Made by a program: the position numbers and the translations under genes. A stretch of DNA of 64,000 nt from Holophagales bacterium (GTDB lineage Bacteria; Acidobacteriota; Thermoanaerobaculia; Multivoradales; JAGPDF01), in assembly GCA_016699405.1 (NCBI GenBank), contig CP064972.1:806001-870000 (forward strand), written 5' to 3'. The notes under the pieces were generated by a model. It did not search any database. It worked only from the letters and a program-made list of their open reading frames with translations, and was not told the DNA's origin. Shown in pieces: positions 1-7,630 of the stretch; the stretch's first letter is position 1, and each line of letters begins with the position of its first letter.

Positions 1-118
1 ACCCGTCGCCGTAATCGGCGGCGCTCCACGGCTCCGGATCGAGAAGCATCGGGACGCCAAGGTAGCACACGGTTTCGGGGTGCCGAGCATGCCGCGCAAC
101 CTCGCGGGTTGCGCCCAC
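1..118 (-). CDS. Possible partial gene running off the left edge
   Basis: On the minus strand one frame stays open from about position 118 (GTG) to the window edge. It reads as a balanced, non-arginine-rich peptide containing ETVCYLGVPMLLDPEPWS, whereas the other frames look like typical GC-rich noise. The start would lie about 30 bases from the oppositely oriented secreted-protein gene, so the two would be divergent. About 39 codons are visible, too few to recognise a family. It may be chance. Confidence 0.3.
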   Translation of the reverse strand, partial: MGATREVARHARHPETVCYLGVPMLLDPEPWSAADYGDG

Positions 119-148
119 GTAGAATCCCCCAACCTTCGGAGGAGCCCC

Positions 149-706
149 ATGCACCGTCGCCGCGTCGTTTCGCTCGGACTCGCTCTCGCCGTCTCGTCCC
201 TGCTCTCCGCCCTGCCGGCAGCCGCCCAACACGACCACGCGGCGAGCAAGGCCGCGACCTCGCCGTCCGCCGCCGCGCTCGCTCGCCTCCAGGCCCTGGC
301 GGGCGAGTGGATCGACGTCGACGGCTCGACCGGACAGAAGGACAAGGTCGTCGTCGTCTACCACGTCACCGGCGCCGGCTCGGCGGTGGTCGAGACCCTC
401 TTCCCCGGCACGCCGCACGAGATGACCACCGTCTACCACACCGACGGCGACGACCTCGTGCTGACCCACTACTGCGCTGCGGGCAACCAGCCACGCATGC
501 GGGCCCGCAAGCCGTCGGGCGACAAGCTGGTTTTCGAGTTCGACGGCGGCACCAACCTCGACCCGGCCAAGGACATGCACATGCACTCGGGCTTCGTCGC
601 CCTGCTCGGGCCGGACCGCGTCGATGCCGAATGGCAGGCCTGGGTCAACGGCTCGCCGGACGGGGCTCATGTCGCGAAGTTCCATCTGGCGCGGAAGAAG
701 GGGTAG
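149..706 (+). CDS. Small secreted protein, DUF1579-like, function unknown
   Basis: A 185-residue protein with a clear Sec signal peptide (basic MHRRR start, hydrophobic core, AAA-Q cleavage region near residue 26). The mature part begins with a short His-rich stretch (QHDHAA). It then has a beta-rich body with LAGEWIDVDGSTG and late W, H and D residues, reminiscent of the lipocalin-like DUF1579 proteins; that assignment is tentative. The ATG at 149 is chosen because GGAGGAG (138-144) precedes it and the signal peptide starts there, although the frame opens earlier. A TAGAAT -10-like hexamer lies at 120-125. It stands alone, converging on the racemase gene across a hairpin terminator. Confidence 0.75.
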   Translation: MHRRRVVSLGLALAVSSLLSALPAAAQHDHAASKAATSPSAAALARLQALAGEWIDVDGSTGQKDKVVVVYHVTGAGSAVVETLFPGTPHEMTTVYHTDGDDLVLTHYCAAGNQPRMRARKPSGDKLVFEFDGGTNLDPAKDMHMHSGFVALLGPDRVDAEWQAWVNGSPDGAHVAKFHLARKKG

Positions 707-735
707 GCGGGCTGAGCGGGCGCTCGCGGGTCTTG

Positions 736-759
736 GGGGACAGGCTGAAGCCTGTCCCC
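736..759. terminator. Bidirectional hairpin terminator
   Basis: A perfect 10-bp stem (GGGGACAGGC / GCCTGTCCCC) with a TGAA loop sits between two convergent genes ending at 706 and 767. No long U-run follows on either strand. Confidence 0.7.
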
Positions 760-766
760 TCATCGC

Positions 767-1726
767 TCAGCCGTCGAGGCCGGTGAAGGGGAAGAGGTCG
801 CGCCGCAGCTCGTAGTTGCGGAGAGCCAGGGCGGTGGCGGGCGAAACCGGTTCGACGAGCTCGGCGATCGAGCGGATCTCGCCGGGGAGCGGAATCGCTC
901 GCGAGACGACGCGCACGGAGACCTGCGGGTCGATCGCAGGCTGCCGGGCCGGCGTGGGGAAGAACAGCTCGCTCATCTTCCGGTTCGGATCCAGCACGTC
1001 GACCCGCTCGGCCCCGGCCCGGCGCAACATCGCAGCGAAGATCGCGGCGCAATAGCCGTAGTGCGTGCAGGCGAGCGCCGCGACGACCGGCGCTCGACCC
1101 GTCCGCGCCACCGCCTGCCGCGCGAAGCGAGCGATCTCCTCGACGACGCCGACGCTCCGCCCTTCGAGCTCGATGCGGCTCGCCAGTCCCGGGCAGGGGA
1201 GTGGCACGATCCGTTCCTCGGCGACGCCCGCGGCGGTGAGGGCACGCTGATGAGCGCCGGCGTCGATCGTCGTCTCGGTGGCGAAGAGGACCGCGACCGC
1301 TTCCGGCTCCTTCGCCAGGTGCTCGGCCACCGCCGCAACCCCGAGCTCGACGATTCCCAACACGGGCACCGACTGCGCGGCGAGCACGCGACTCTCCGGA
1401 ATCAGCACCGACAGGGTGTTGCAGGCGACCAGGAGCATGTCGGGACGGCCCTCGCCGAGCATCCCGGCGAGCGCGTCGTCGAAGACCGCGAGCTTGCGCG
1501 CGTGCGAGGGCATCTTGTTGTAGCCCTGGCCGGTCTCGCCGAGAGCGCTCACGAAGTCGAGCCGCAGGGTGCGGTAACGGCCGGTGCCCCGCCCCGAACG
1601 CTCGAGCTCGGCGACGACCGAGAGGCCGCCGAGCCCCGAGTCGGTGACGAGCAACTGGAGGGAATCGCGCACGAGGAGTGGCGCGACCGCCCGTTCGGTT
1701 CTCACCTCCATGCTCGATTCACTCAT
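767..1726 (-). CDS. Aspartate/glutamate racemase family protein (MurI-like)
   Basis: A 319-residue protein with the three family hallmarks in order: an N-terminal TDSGLGGLSV motif (catalytic Asp region in MurI), ACNTLSV holding the first catalytic Cys, and ACTHYGYC holding the second. Known relatives racemise L-glutamate to D-glutamate for peptidoglycan through two cysteines. The second motif differs from the MurI consensus GCTHYP, so another amino-acid substrate is possible. The ATG at 1726 was chosen because upstream codons encode low-complexity Arg/Ser sequence and run into the divergent ABC gene. A TAGGAT -10-like hexamer lies upstream on this strand near 1763-1768. Confidence 0.82.
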   Translation of the reverse strand: MSESSMEVRTERAVAPLLVRDSLQLLVTDSGLGGLSVVAELERSGRGTGRYRTLRLDFVSALGETGQGYNKMPSHARKLAVFDDALAGMLGEGRPDMLLVACNTLSVLIPESRVLAAQSVPVLGIVELGVAAVAEHLAKEPEAVAVLFATETTIDAGAHQRALTAAGVAEERIVPLPCPGLASRIELEGRSVGVVEEIARFARQAVARTGRAPVVAALACTHYGYCAAIFAAMLRRAGAERVDVLDPNRKMSELFFPTPARQPAIDPQVSVRVVSRAIPLPGEIRSIAELVEPVSPATALALRNYELRRDLFPFTGLDG

Positions 1727-1835
1727 CGTCCGGCTTCGCTTTCCGACGCGGCTTGTCCTCGATCCTATCCGTCCCTCCACTCGGCGGAGAGCAGAAGCGA
1801 TAGCATGTGCCGCGCCTGCCGCGACCAGAGCTGCC

Positions 1836-2825
1836 ATGCCCCCCACGATCTTCGTCGAGAACCTCCGCAAGACCTATCCGGGAACGCGCAAGAGCGCGCC
1901 GGTCGAGGCCGTGCGCGGAATCTCCTTCTCGGTCGAGCGCGGCGAGCTCTTCGGCCTCCTCGGACCCAACGGCGCCGGCAAGAGCACGACGATCGGCTGC
2001 CTGACCACGCTCGTCCAGCCGAGCGGCGGACGAATCTCGATCGGCGGCGTCGACGTCGCCGGCGATCCGATCGCCGCGCGGCGGAAGATCGCCGTCGTCC
2101 CCCAGGTGCGCAATCTCGATCGCGACCTGTCGGTCCGCGAGATCCTGCTCTTTCATGGGCGCTACTTCGGCCTGCCGCGCGCCGAGCGCGAGGCACGCTG
2201 CGCGCGGCTGCTCGAGGAGCTGCAACTGACGGACAAGGCCGACGCCAAGCCCGCCACCCTTTCCGGCGGCCTGCAGCAGCGGGCGCTCGTCGCCCGCGCG
2301 CTGATGCACGATCCCGAAGTGCTGCTGCTCGACGAGCCGACGATCGGCCTCGATCCGCAGGCACGGCGGCTGCTCTGGGAGCTCCTGCAGCGCTTGCACC
2401 GCGACGGGCTCACCATTCTCCTCACCACCCACTACATGGACGAGGCCGACCGGCTCTGCGAGCGCCTGGCGATCGTCGACCACGGCGAGCTGCTGGCGCT
2501 CGACACGCCGCAAGGGCTGAAGGCGCAACTGCCCGGGGGGCAGATCCTCGACCTCTTCGTGCGCGGCCAGGCTCCGGTGGCACCCCGCCTTGCCGCCCTC
2601 GACGGTGTCCTGCGACTCGAGACGGTCGCCTTCGGCGGTCAGGACGAGGGCCGAGGCGACGATCTCGAACGGCTGCGGCTCTTCGTCGCGCCGGGCGAAG
2701 GCCTCCTCGACCGCGTGCTCGCCACGGTGCGCGCGGCCGGCGCCGACCTCCACCACGTGAGCCTCACCGCGCCGAGCCTCGAGGACGTCTACATCCACCT
2801 CACCGGACGGGAGCTGCGCGAATGA
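1836..2825 (+). CDS. ABC transporter ATP-binding protein (DrrA/NodI type)
   Basis: A 329-residue ATPase with Walker A GPNGAGKST, signature LSGGLQQR, Walker B LLLDEPT and switch-His TTHYMDEAD. After the nucleotide-binding domain (residues 1-230) is a C-terminal region typical of DrrA/CcmA exporters. It energises ABC-2-type efflux or export at the inner membrane, and the substrate cannot be read from sequence. The stop overlaps the next start (ATGA), so it is translationally coupled to the permease. The ATG at 1836 was selected over an earlier in-frame start because the domain begins there (PPTIFVENLRKTYPG). Confidence 0.93.
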   Translation: MPPTIFVENLRKTYPGTRKSAPVEAVRGISFSVERGELFGLLGPNGAGKSTTIGCLTTLVQPSGGRISIGGVDVAGDPIAARRKIAVVPQVRNLDRDLSVREILLFHGRYFGLPRAEREARCARLLEELQLTDKADAKPATLSGGLQQRALVARALMHDPEVLLLDEPTIGLDPQARRLLWELLQRLHRDGLTILLTTHYMDEADRLCERLAIVDHGELLALDTPQGLKAQLPGGQILDLFVRGQAPVAPRLAALDGVLRLETVAFGGQDEGRGDDLERLRLFVAPGEGLLDRVLATVRAAGADLHHVSLTAPSLEDVYIHLTGRELRE

Positions 2826-3589
2826 GCCCCTTCCTGGCGATGCTGTCGCGCGATCTCCTGGTCGCCCGACGGCACGCCCTGCCGATGCTGCTCGGCACCC
2901 TGACGCAGCCGGTGCTCGTCGTGCTCGTCTTCGGCAACCTGCTGCCGCGGATGGGACTGGTCTCGGACGGCTTCCGCACGGTGATGGTCCCGGGCTTGAT
3001 GGCGATCGCCATGCTGATGGCCGGCGTCCAGGGGGTGTTGATCCCGCTCGCCCAGGATCTCTCCGGCTCGCGCGAGGTCGAGGAGCGGCTGCTGGCGCCG
3101 ATCGGCGTCGGCGCCGTCGCCTGCGAGAGGATCGTCGCCGGCGCCATCCACTCGGCGGCGGCGGGCCTGCTCGCACTGCCGGCGATGATCGTCCTCATGC
3201 ATCAGACGGCGGGGATCGCCGTTTCGCCGCGCTGGGGCGTGCTGGCGCCGGTCGTCCTGCTCTGCGGCCTGCTCGCCGCCGCGTTCGGCCTGACGCTCGG
3301 TTCCCTCGTGCAGCCGCGCTTCTCCGGCCTCCTCTTCGCCGTGGTGCTCGGACCGATGATGCTCTTCGGCTGCGCCTACTACCCGTGGAGCGGCCTCGCG
3401 GCGATCGGCCCGCTGCGCTTCCTCTTCCTGCTCAATCCGCTGACCTTCGTCTCCGAGGGGCTACGCCTCGCCGTCACCCCGGAGGTGCCGGCGATGGCCG
3501 CGCCGCTGCTGCTCGCCGGGCTCTCCGGCTACACGCTCCTCTTCACCCTGCTCGGCGCCCGCGCCTTTCGCCGGCGGACGATCCTCTAG
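2822..3589 (+). CDS. ABC-2 type transporter permease
   Basis: A 255-residue integral membrane protein with about six hydrophobic segments and the ABC-2 family look (LARR-like N-terminus, LTQPVLVVLVFGNLL, late FLLNPLTFVSEGLRLAVTP motif typical of NodJ/DrrB permeases). It forms the membrane channel for the upstream ATPase, with which it shares an ATGA overlap. The C-terminus is basic (FRRRTIL), consistent with a cytoplasmic end. Substrate unknown; drug, polysaccharide or lipid export are family precedents. Confidence 0.92.
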   Translation: MSPFLAMLSRDLLVARRHALPMLLGTLTQPVLVVLVFGNLLPRMGLVSDGFRTVMVPGLMAIAMLMAGVQGVLIPLAQDLSGSREVEERLLAPIGVGAVACERIVAGAIHSAAAGLLALPAMIVLMHQTAGIAVSPRWGVLAPVVLLCGLLAAAFGLTLGSLVQPRFSGLLFAVVLGPMMLFGCAYYPWSGLAAIGPLRFLFLLNPLTFVSEGLRLAVTPEVPAMAAPLLLAGLSGYTLLFTLLGARAFRRRTIL

Positions 3590-3629
3590 CTCGATCCCGG
3601 CCGGGCGCTCCGGAGCGGGGCGAGCGGCC

Positions 3630-5999
3630 TCACGGCAGCTCGCAGAAGCCGTACGAGAGGCCGTAGAGCCGGAGCGTGGCGCTACCGCCGTTGGAGACGA
3701 CGCGCAGTGACGCCTCGTCGTCCGGCAGCGCGTAGGTGCCGTCGCATTGCGGCGGGTAGCTCACCTCGACCCGGGTCGATTCGCCCGAGGCGAGAACGAA
3801 GGGCGGTGCGCCGCGTTCGGCGGTCGCGCCGAATCGGGTGGCACCGGCTCCTTCGAGGCGCAGCGCGCTCACCGTCAGGGGGGATGCGCCGACGTTCTCG
3901 AGGAGTGCCCAGCGGCTCGGCGCGACGGCCGGCTGACCGGCGTCCCGTTTGATCCAGATCGACGTCGGGAGCGCCGCCAGCTGCGGTCCCGCGATCCCCG
4001 TGACGGCAACCACGCCGACCACGTCGAGCGGCGTCGACGGGTTGGCCGGATCGATCGCTCGCACTCGCACGCGCGCCTCGCGGGGCCCCGTGCCCGACGG
4101 CGTCGCGGTGACGACGATCCGTCGCTGCGCTCCCGGCGGCAGCTCGAATGGGGGTTGGGTCTGAGCGTAGGCCGAGACCCAGAAGGGACGAGCCAGGCTC
4201 CCGGGCTCCGGAGCGAAGCGGGCGGCCGGATCGTCGCGCAGCAGCAGGTCGCCCACGAGGGTCCCGGAGCTGCCGCCCAGATCGAGCGACTCGCTCCCCG
4301 CGCCGCGCCGCGGGTCGCCCCAGCTCACCGAGATCTGGCCGCCCTCATCGGTGACACGGATCAGCTCCTGCGCTGGCGCGGCGGGGACCCAGGCGAGCGC
4401 GAGGCCGTTGCCGTCCGGCTTGCCTTCGATCGGCAAGGGGACCGGCACCGGGTCGCCGACCACGACCCAGGAGAAGTCCTCGGGATGAAGGGACGTCGGA
4501 TCGAGCGCCACCGCCGTGATCTGAAGGGTGCGGCCACCGAGGTTCTCGAGCGTCAGATCGCCCTGTGCCCAGTCCCCGACCTGTAGCGGTCCGAGGTTGC
4601 GCACCGACGTCGAGCGGAGCGCCGCGCCACGAGCCCGCGCGACGAGACGGAAGCGGACGAAGAGCTCCCGATCCGCCGGCAACGCCGGCACCGTGGCCTC
4701 CCAGCGGATCGGCCGCGTTACCGGCGGATCGAGGTCGAGCACCGAGAGCGCGTAGGTCGGCGTGAGCGCTCGCAACGCCGGCCCGTCGAAAGCGCAGTCG
4801 GAGCTGCCGCTCAGCGGGTCGACGAGAAAGCCGAAGCGGCCGTCGCGCTGCCTGCCGGTGCAAGCCACGATCGCGTCGCCGCCCGAGCGCGGAATGGTGA
4901 GCACCAGCCGGTCGCTGGCTGGCCGCACCACCTGCTCGCCGCCGCCGCCGATCCGGCGCGAGACGATCTCGACGCTCTCCACCCGCACCGTCGGAGTGAA
5001 GTTCTCCTGCCAGCGCACCGGCCCCTCGCCGATCTCCGGATCGACCTTGGTGTGCCACGCGTACCGCCCGCCGCCCGCGGCGGTGAGCGGTCGCGCGATC
5101 TCGCGCCGCCCCGCCACGTGCATCACCGCCGGCGAGAACCAGAGCTCGGGAGGGGTGCCACCGAACGGCGCGTCCGGATGGAGCGAGGCCCGATACCGCG
5201 TGTCGCCCGTCGGCACGACCCCGACGCCGGGTAGCGCGCAAGCGGCGAAGCGATCGCCGAGGAGCGCACCCCCTCCCTGGACCTCGCGCTCGTCGAGCCG
5301 TCGAGCCGGGCCTGCGGGCACTCCGGAGGGGCAGCGACCGTCGGCGTCCGGCGGCGAGACGAAGGCATCGAGGGCCAGATCGAAGTAGGAGGGTGCCACG
5401 GCGCACCAGATCGGCTGATTGCGATTGCTTTCCGGATCGTCCCGATTCAGCGTCAAGGCGAGCGCCATTCCCGTTCCTCCGCCCTGCCCCTTGCCGCAGA
5501 TGCGGCTGTCCTCGCTCCGTGGCGCTCGCTTCGGATCTTCGAAGAGCATGCGCGCGTCGGGGCTCGAGAAGGAGCAGAGCCCGATCTCCTCGTAGCCTTC
5601 GACGAAGAGCTCGCTGGCCAGCCCTGCGCTGCGGTCGATCTTGCCGACGAGCTCCCAGGACAGGCGAAGCTCGTCGGCGCCGAGGCTCTTTCCCGCCGGG
5701 TCGCGCTCGACGCCGACGAAGAGGCAGGGGGTCTGCACCAGGTTGCCGTTGCCGGACGGGCGCGAAGCGGCGACCGGCAGGAGCGGGCTCACCAGCCCCT
5801 GGTCGCTGCCGTCGCGGAAGAAGCCGCGCGAAAGGTCGGTTCCGACATCTTGCGGAGTCAGCGGATGAAGGTCGCTGCGCACTCGCTCGTTGAAGCGTGC
5901 GGAGTTCCAGGCGATCGTCAGGTCGTCGGCGGGCATGCAGGCGAAGGTCGAGAGGGCAAGTGCGCAGCAGCAGAGACGGGCGATGGCAACTCGGGACAT
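3630..5999 (-). CDS. Large lipoprotein with HYDIN/ASPM-like (choice-of-anchor D) repeats
   Basis: A 789-residue predicted lipoprotein. The N-terminus MSRVAIARLCCCALALSTFACMP has a lipobox (STFAC) with the acylated Cys near residue 21, so it is probably anchored at the periplasmic or outer membrane face. The middle and C-terminal parts contain two beta-sandwich units with the LENLGGRTLQITAVAL and LLENVGASPLTVSALRL signatures of HYDIN/ASPM-type repeats found in secreted bacterial proteins. The reading frame stays open upstream, but the lipoprotein signal fixes the ATG at 5999. It is divergent from the rhombosortase gene, 45 bases away. Function unknown; a structural or adhesive surface role is inferred. 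Confidence 0.85.
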   Translation of the reverse strand: MSRVAIARLCCCALALSTFACMPADDLTIAWNSARFNERVRSDLHPLTPQDVGTDLSRGFFRDGSDQGLVSPLLPVAASRPSGNGNLVQTPCLFVGVERDPAGKSLGADELRLSWELVGKIDRSAGLASELFVEGYEEIGLCSFSSPDARMLFEDPKRAPRSEDSRICGKGQGGGTGMALALTLNRDDPESNRNQPIWCAVAPSYFDLALDAFVSPPDADGRCPSGVPAGPARRLDEREVQGGGALLGDRFAACALPGVGVVPTGDTRYRASLHPDAPFGGTPPELWFSPAVMHVAGRREIARPLTAAGGGRYAWHTKVDPEIGEGPVRWQENFTPTVRVESVEIVSRRIGGGGEQVVRPASDRLVLTIPRSGGDAIVACTGRQRDGRFGFLVDPLSGSSDCAFDGPALRALTPTYALSVLDLDPPVTRPIRWEATVPALPADRELFVRFRLVARARGAALRSTSVRNLGPLQVGDWAQGDLTLENLGGRTLQITAVALDPTSLHPEDFSWVVVGDPVPVPLPIEGKPDGNGLALAWVPAAPAQELIRVTDEGGQISVSWGDPRRGAGSESLDLGGSSGTLVGDLLLRDDPAARFAPEPGSLARPFWVSAYAQTQPPFELPPGAQRRIVVTATPSGTGPREARVRVRAIDPANPSTPLDVVGVVAVTGIAGPQLAALPTSIWIKRDAGQPAVAPSRWALLENVGASPLTVSALRLEGAGATRFGATAERGAPPFVLASGESTRVEVSYPPQCDGTYALPDDEASLRVVSNGGSATLRLYGLSYGFCELP

Positions 6000-6044
6000 G
6001 GCGAACCTCGATGACGGAGGGAAGGCTGTGGCAGCATCCGCGGC

Positions 6045-6710
6045 GTGCACCGCCGAATGCCGTTTCTCGTTCTGGGGCTCACCGCCGCGGCGACGACCTG
6101 GCTGCTGCCGGGCTCCGTCGCTCGACTGGCGTGGACCCGGACGGCGATCGCCGGCGGCGAGCTCTGGCGTCTGCTCACCGCGCATTTCGTGCACGCCACG
6201 ACGGCGCATCTGGTCGTCGATCTCGCTGCGCTGGCGCTGGTCGCCCTGCTCGTCGGCGGGGAGCTCACCGCGTCGGACTGGTGGCTCGTCGCCCTCGCCA
6301 GTGCGCTCGGCAGCGGCCTTGCCGTGCTCTGGCTTTCGCCCGCAACGCTCGCCTTCGCGGGCCTCTCGGCGGTCGTCCACGGTTTGCTCGCCGCTGGCTG
6401 CACAGCGGCTTGCCTTCGCCGGAGCCCTCTCGGCTTCGCGCTGGCCGCCGCGCTGGCGCTTAAGCTCGCGCTCGAGCGCTGGGGGGGCGCAGTGCCGGCT
6501 CTCGCCCTCGCTCCGGCGGCGGGGATCGCGCACGCCGCACATCTCTACGCCTCGGTCGCCGGTGCCGCCGCGGCGTTCCTGCTGGCGCGGCGGAGAAGGA
6601 ACGTGCTCGCCGCGAGCAGGGCGAGCGCCGCGAGCGATCCCGGATCGAACCTGGCGAGCAGCAGCGCGATCAGCGCAAGTGGTCCAGCGAAGGAGGGATC
6701 GGAGGAGTAG
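6045..6710 (+). CDS. rrtA: Rhombosortase (rhomboid-family GlyGly-CTERM protease)
   Basis: A 221-residue membrane protease of the small rhomboid type. Family landmarks are GGELWRLLTAHFVH near residue 38, the catalytic-Ser segment FAGLSAVVHGLL near residue 105 (G-L-S) and the catalytic-His segment IAHAAHLYASVAG near residue 165. About six membrane segments are visible. Characterised rhombosortases cleave proteins bearing a C-terminal GlyGly-CTERM signal. No classic GlyGly-CTERM protein is seen in this window, but two proteins with C-terminal membrane anchors converge on it. The GTG at 6045 or the ATG at 6057 could be the start. The family-like part ends near 6603 (LLARRRR); the last ~35 residues overlap the convergent gene and look like read-through. 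Confidence 0.85.
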   Translation: MHRRMPFLVLGLTAAATTWLLPGSVARLAWTRTAIAGGELWRLLTAHFVHATTAHLVVDLAALALVALLVGGELTASDWWLVALASALGSGLAVLWLSPATLAFAGLSAVVHGLLAAGCTAACLRRSPLGFALAAALALKLALERWGGAVPALALAPAAGIAHAAHLYASVAGAAAAFLLARRRRNVLAASRASAASDPGSNLASSSAISASGPAKEGSEE

Positions 6711-7630
6711 AGCAGCAGGGCGCGGGTGCGCGTCGCGTCGATCGCCGCTCCCGGGCTCGGAGTCGCATTGGCGAGCTGCACCACGAAGCGTGCGCTCGGC
6801 AGCCCGTCCGGCGGGGTGAACGCCGCGCAGCGCACCCCCAACTCCCCGTCGGCCCATCCGAGCTGCAGCACCGTGGCATCCGGCGAGTTGGCGTCGAGCG
6901 AGATGCGCAGCTCGACCCCCGCCGGCCCGACCCCGTCCCCTTCCCGCTGCGCGCAGAGGTCGATGGCGCCGCTTCCCGCCAACACGTACTGGCGCTCGGC
7001 ACGGGCGAAGAGCGTCACCCCGGCGGACGTGTGCACCGTGACGGCGAAGTTGTCGAGGGCGTGCACCGCCGTGCCGGCGGCGGTCGAATCGCTGACCGTG
7101 CGCCGCAGGTAGCCGAAGGAGAGCGGTGCCGCCGTCGCCGAGAAGTCCGGGTGGCCTGCGCTGCCGTCGTCGAGCGCGGCCGCGGTCAGCCCGCTCCAGC
7201 TCGCCGACTGCCAGGCCGCGCCGCTGAAGCTCGTCGCCGCCGAGCGGTAGGCCACGCCGCCCTGAAAGACGACGAAACCCTCGGCGACCGACGAGACGCC
7301 GTCAGCCTGAAGGAGCGCATGCTCCCACGTCGCGTCGATCGAGCCCACGGCCCCCGAGGCCGTCGGGTCGAAGCTCCCACCGAGGAAACGGTGCACCACC
7401 TCGACGCTCTCCGCGCCGCCGGGCGACGCGGCGACGTGATGGCTCATCCAGCGGCTCGGCGCGGGATGACCGATGCTCGGCGACTGCATCACCTCGTGCG
7501 AGCCCGCCCCGACGGAGGCGCTCGCCACCTCCCAGTCGGCGACTGCGAAGACGCTGTCCGTGAAGGCGACGTCGGCGGCCGAGCCGGTCCTGGCGAAGAG
7601 CAGGAAGAGCGGGAAGAGCGCGAGCCGCAC
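6545..7630 (-). CDS. Secreted protein with C-terminal membrane anchor, function unknown
   Basis: About 361 residues from a GTG at 7630. The N-terminus (RLALFPLFLLFARTGSAADVAF) looks like a signal peptide with a GSAA cleavage site. The body is beta-rich with Trp and Ser-rich strands, followed by a C-terminal tripartite tail: small linker, hydrophobic segment (LAALALLAASTFLL) and Arg cluster (RRASR). This resembles the sorting tails processed by exosortase- or rhombosortase-type enzymes but matches no consensus I can name. As sequenced there is no stop before this start, so the frame is continuous with the upstream beta-propeller gene. Its last 166 bases overlap the convergent rhombosortase frame. 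Confidence 0.6.
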   Translation of the reverse strand: MRLALFPLFLLFARTGSAADVAFTDSVFAVADWEVASASVGAGSHEVMQSPSIGHPAPSRWMSHHVAASPGGAESVEVVHRFLGGSFDPTASGAVGSIDATWEHALLQADGVSSVAEGFVVFQGGVAYRSAATSFSGAAWQSASWSGLTAAALDDGSAGHPDFSATAAPLSFGYLRRTVSDSTAAGTAVHALDNFAVTVHTSAGVTLFARAERQYVLAGSGAIDLCAQREGDGVGPAGVELRISLDANSPDATVLQLGWADGELGVRCAAFTPPDGLPSARFVVQLANATPSPGAAIDATRTRALLLYSSDPSFAGPLALIALLLARFDPGSLAALALLAASTFLLRRASRNAAAAPATEA

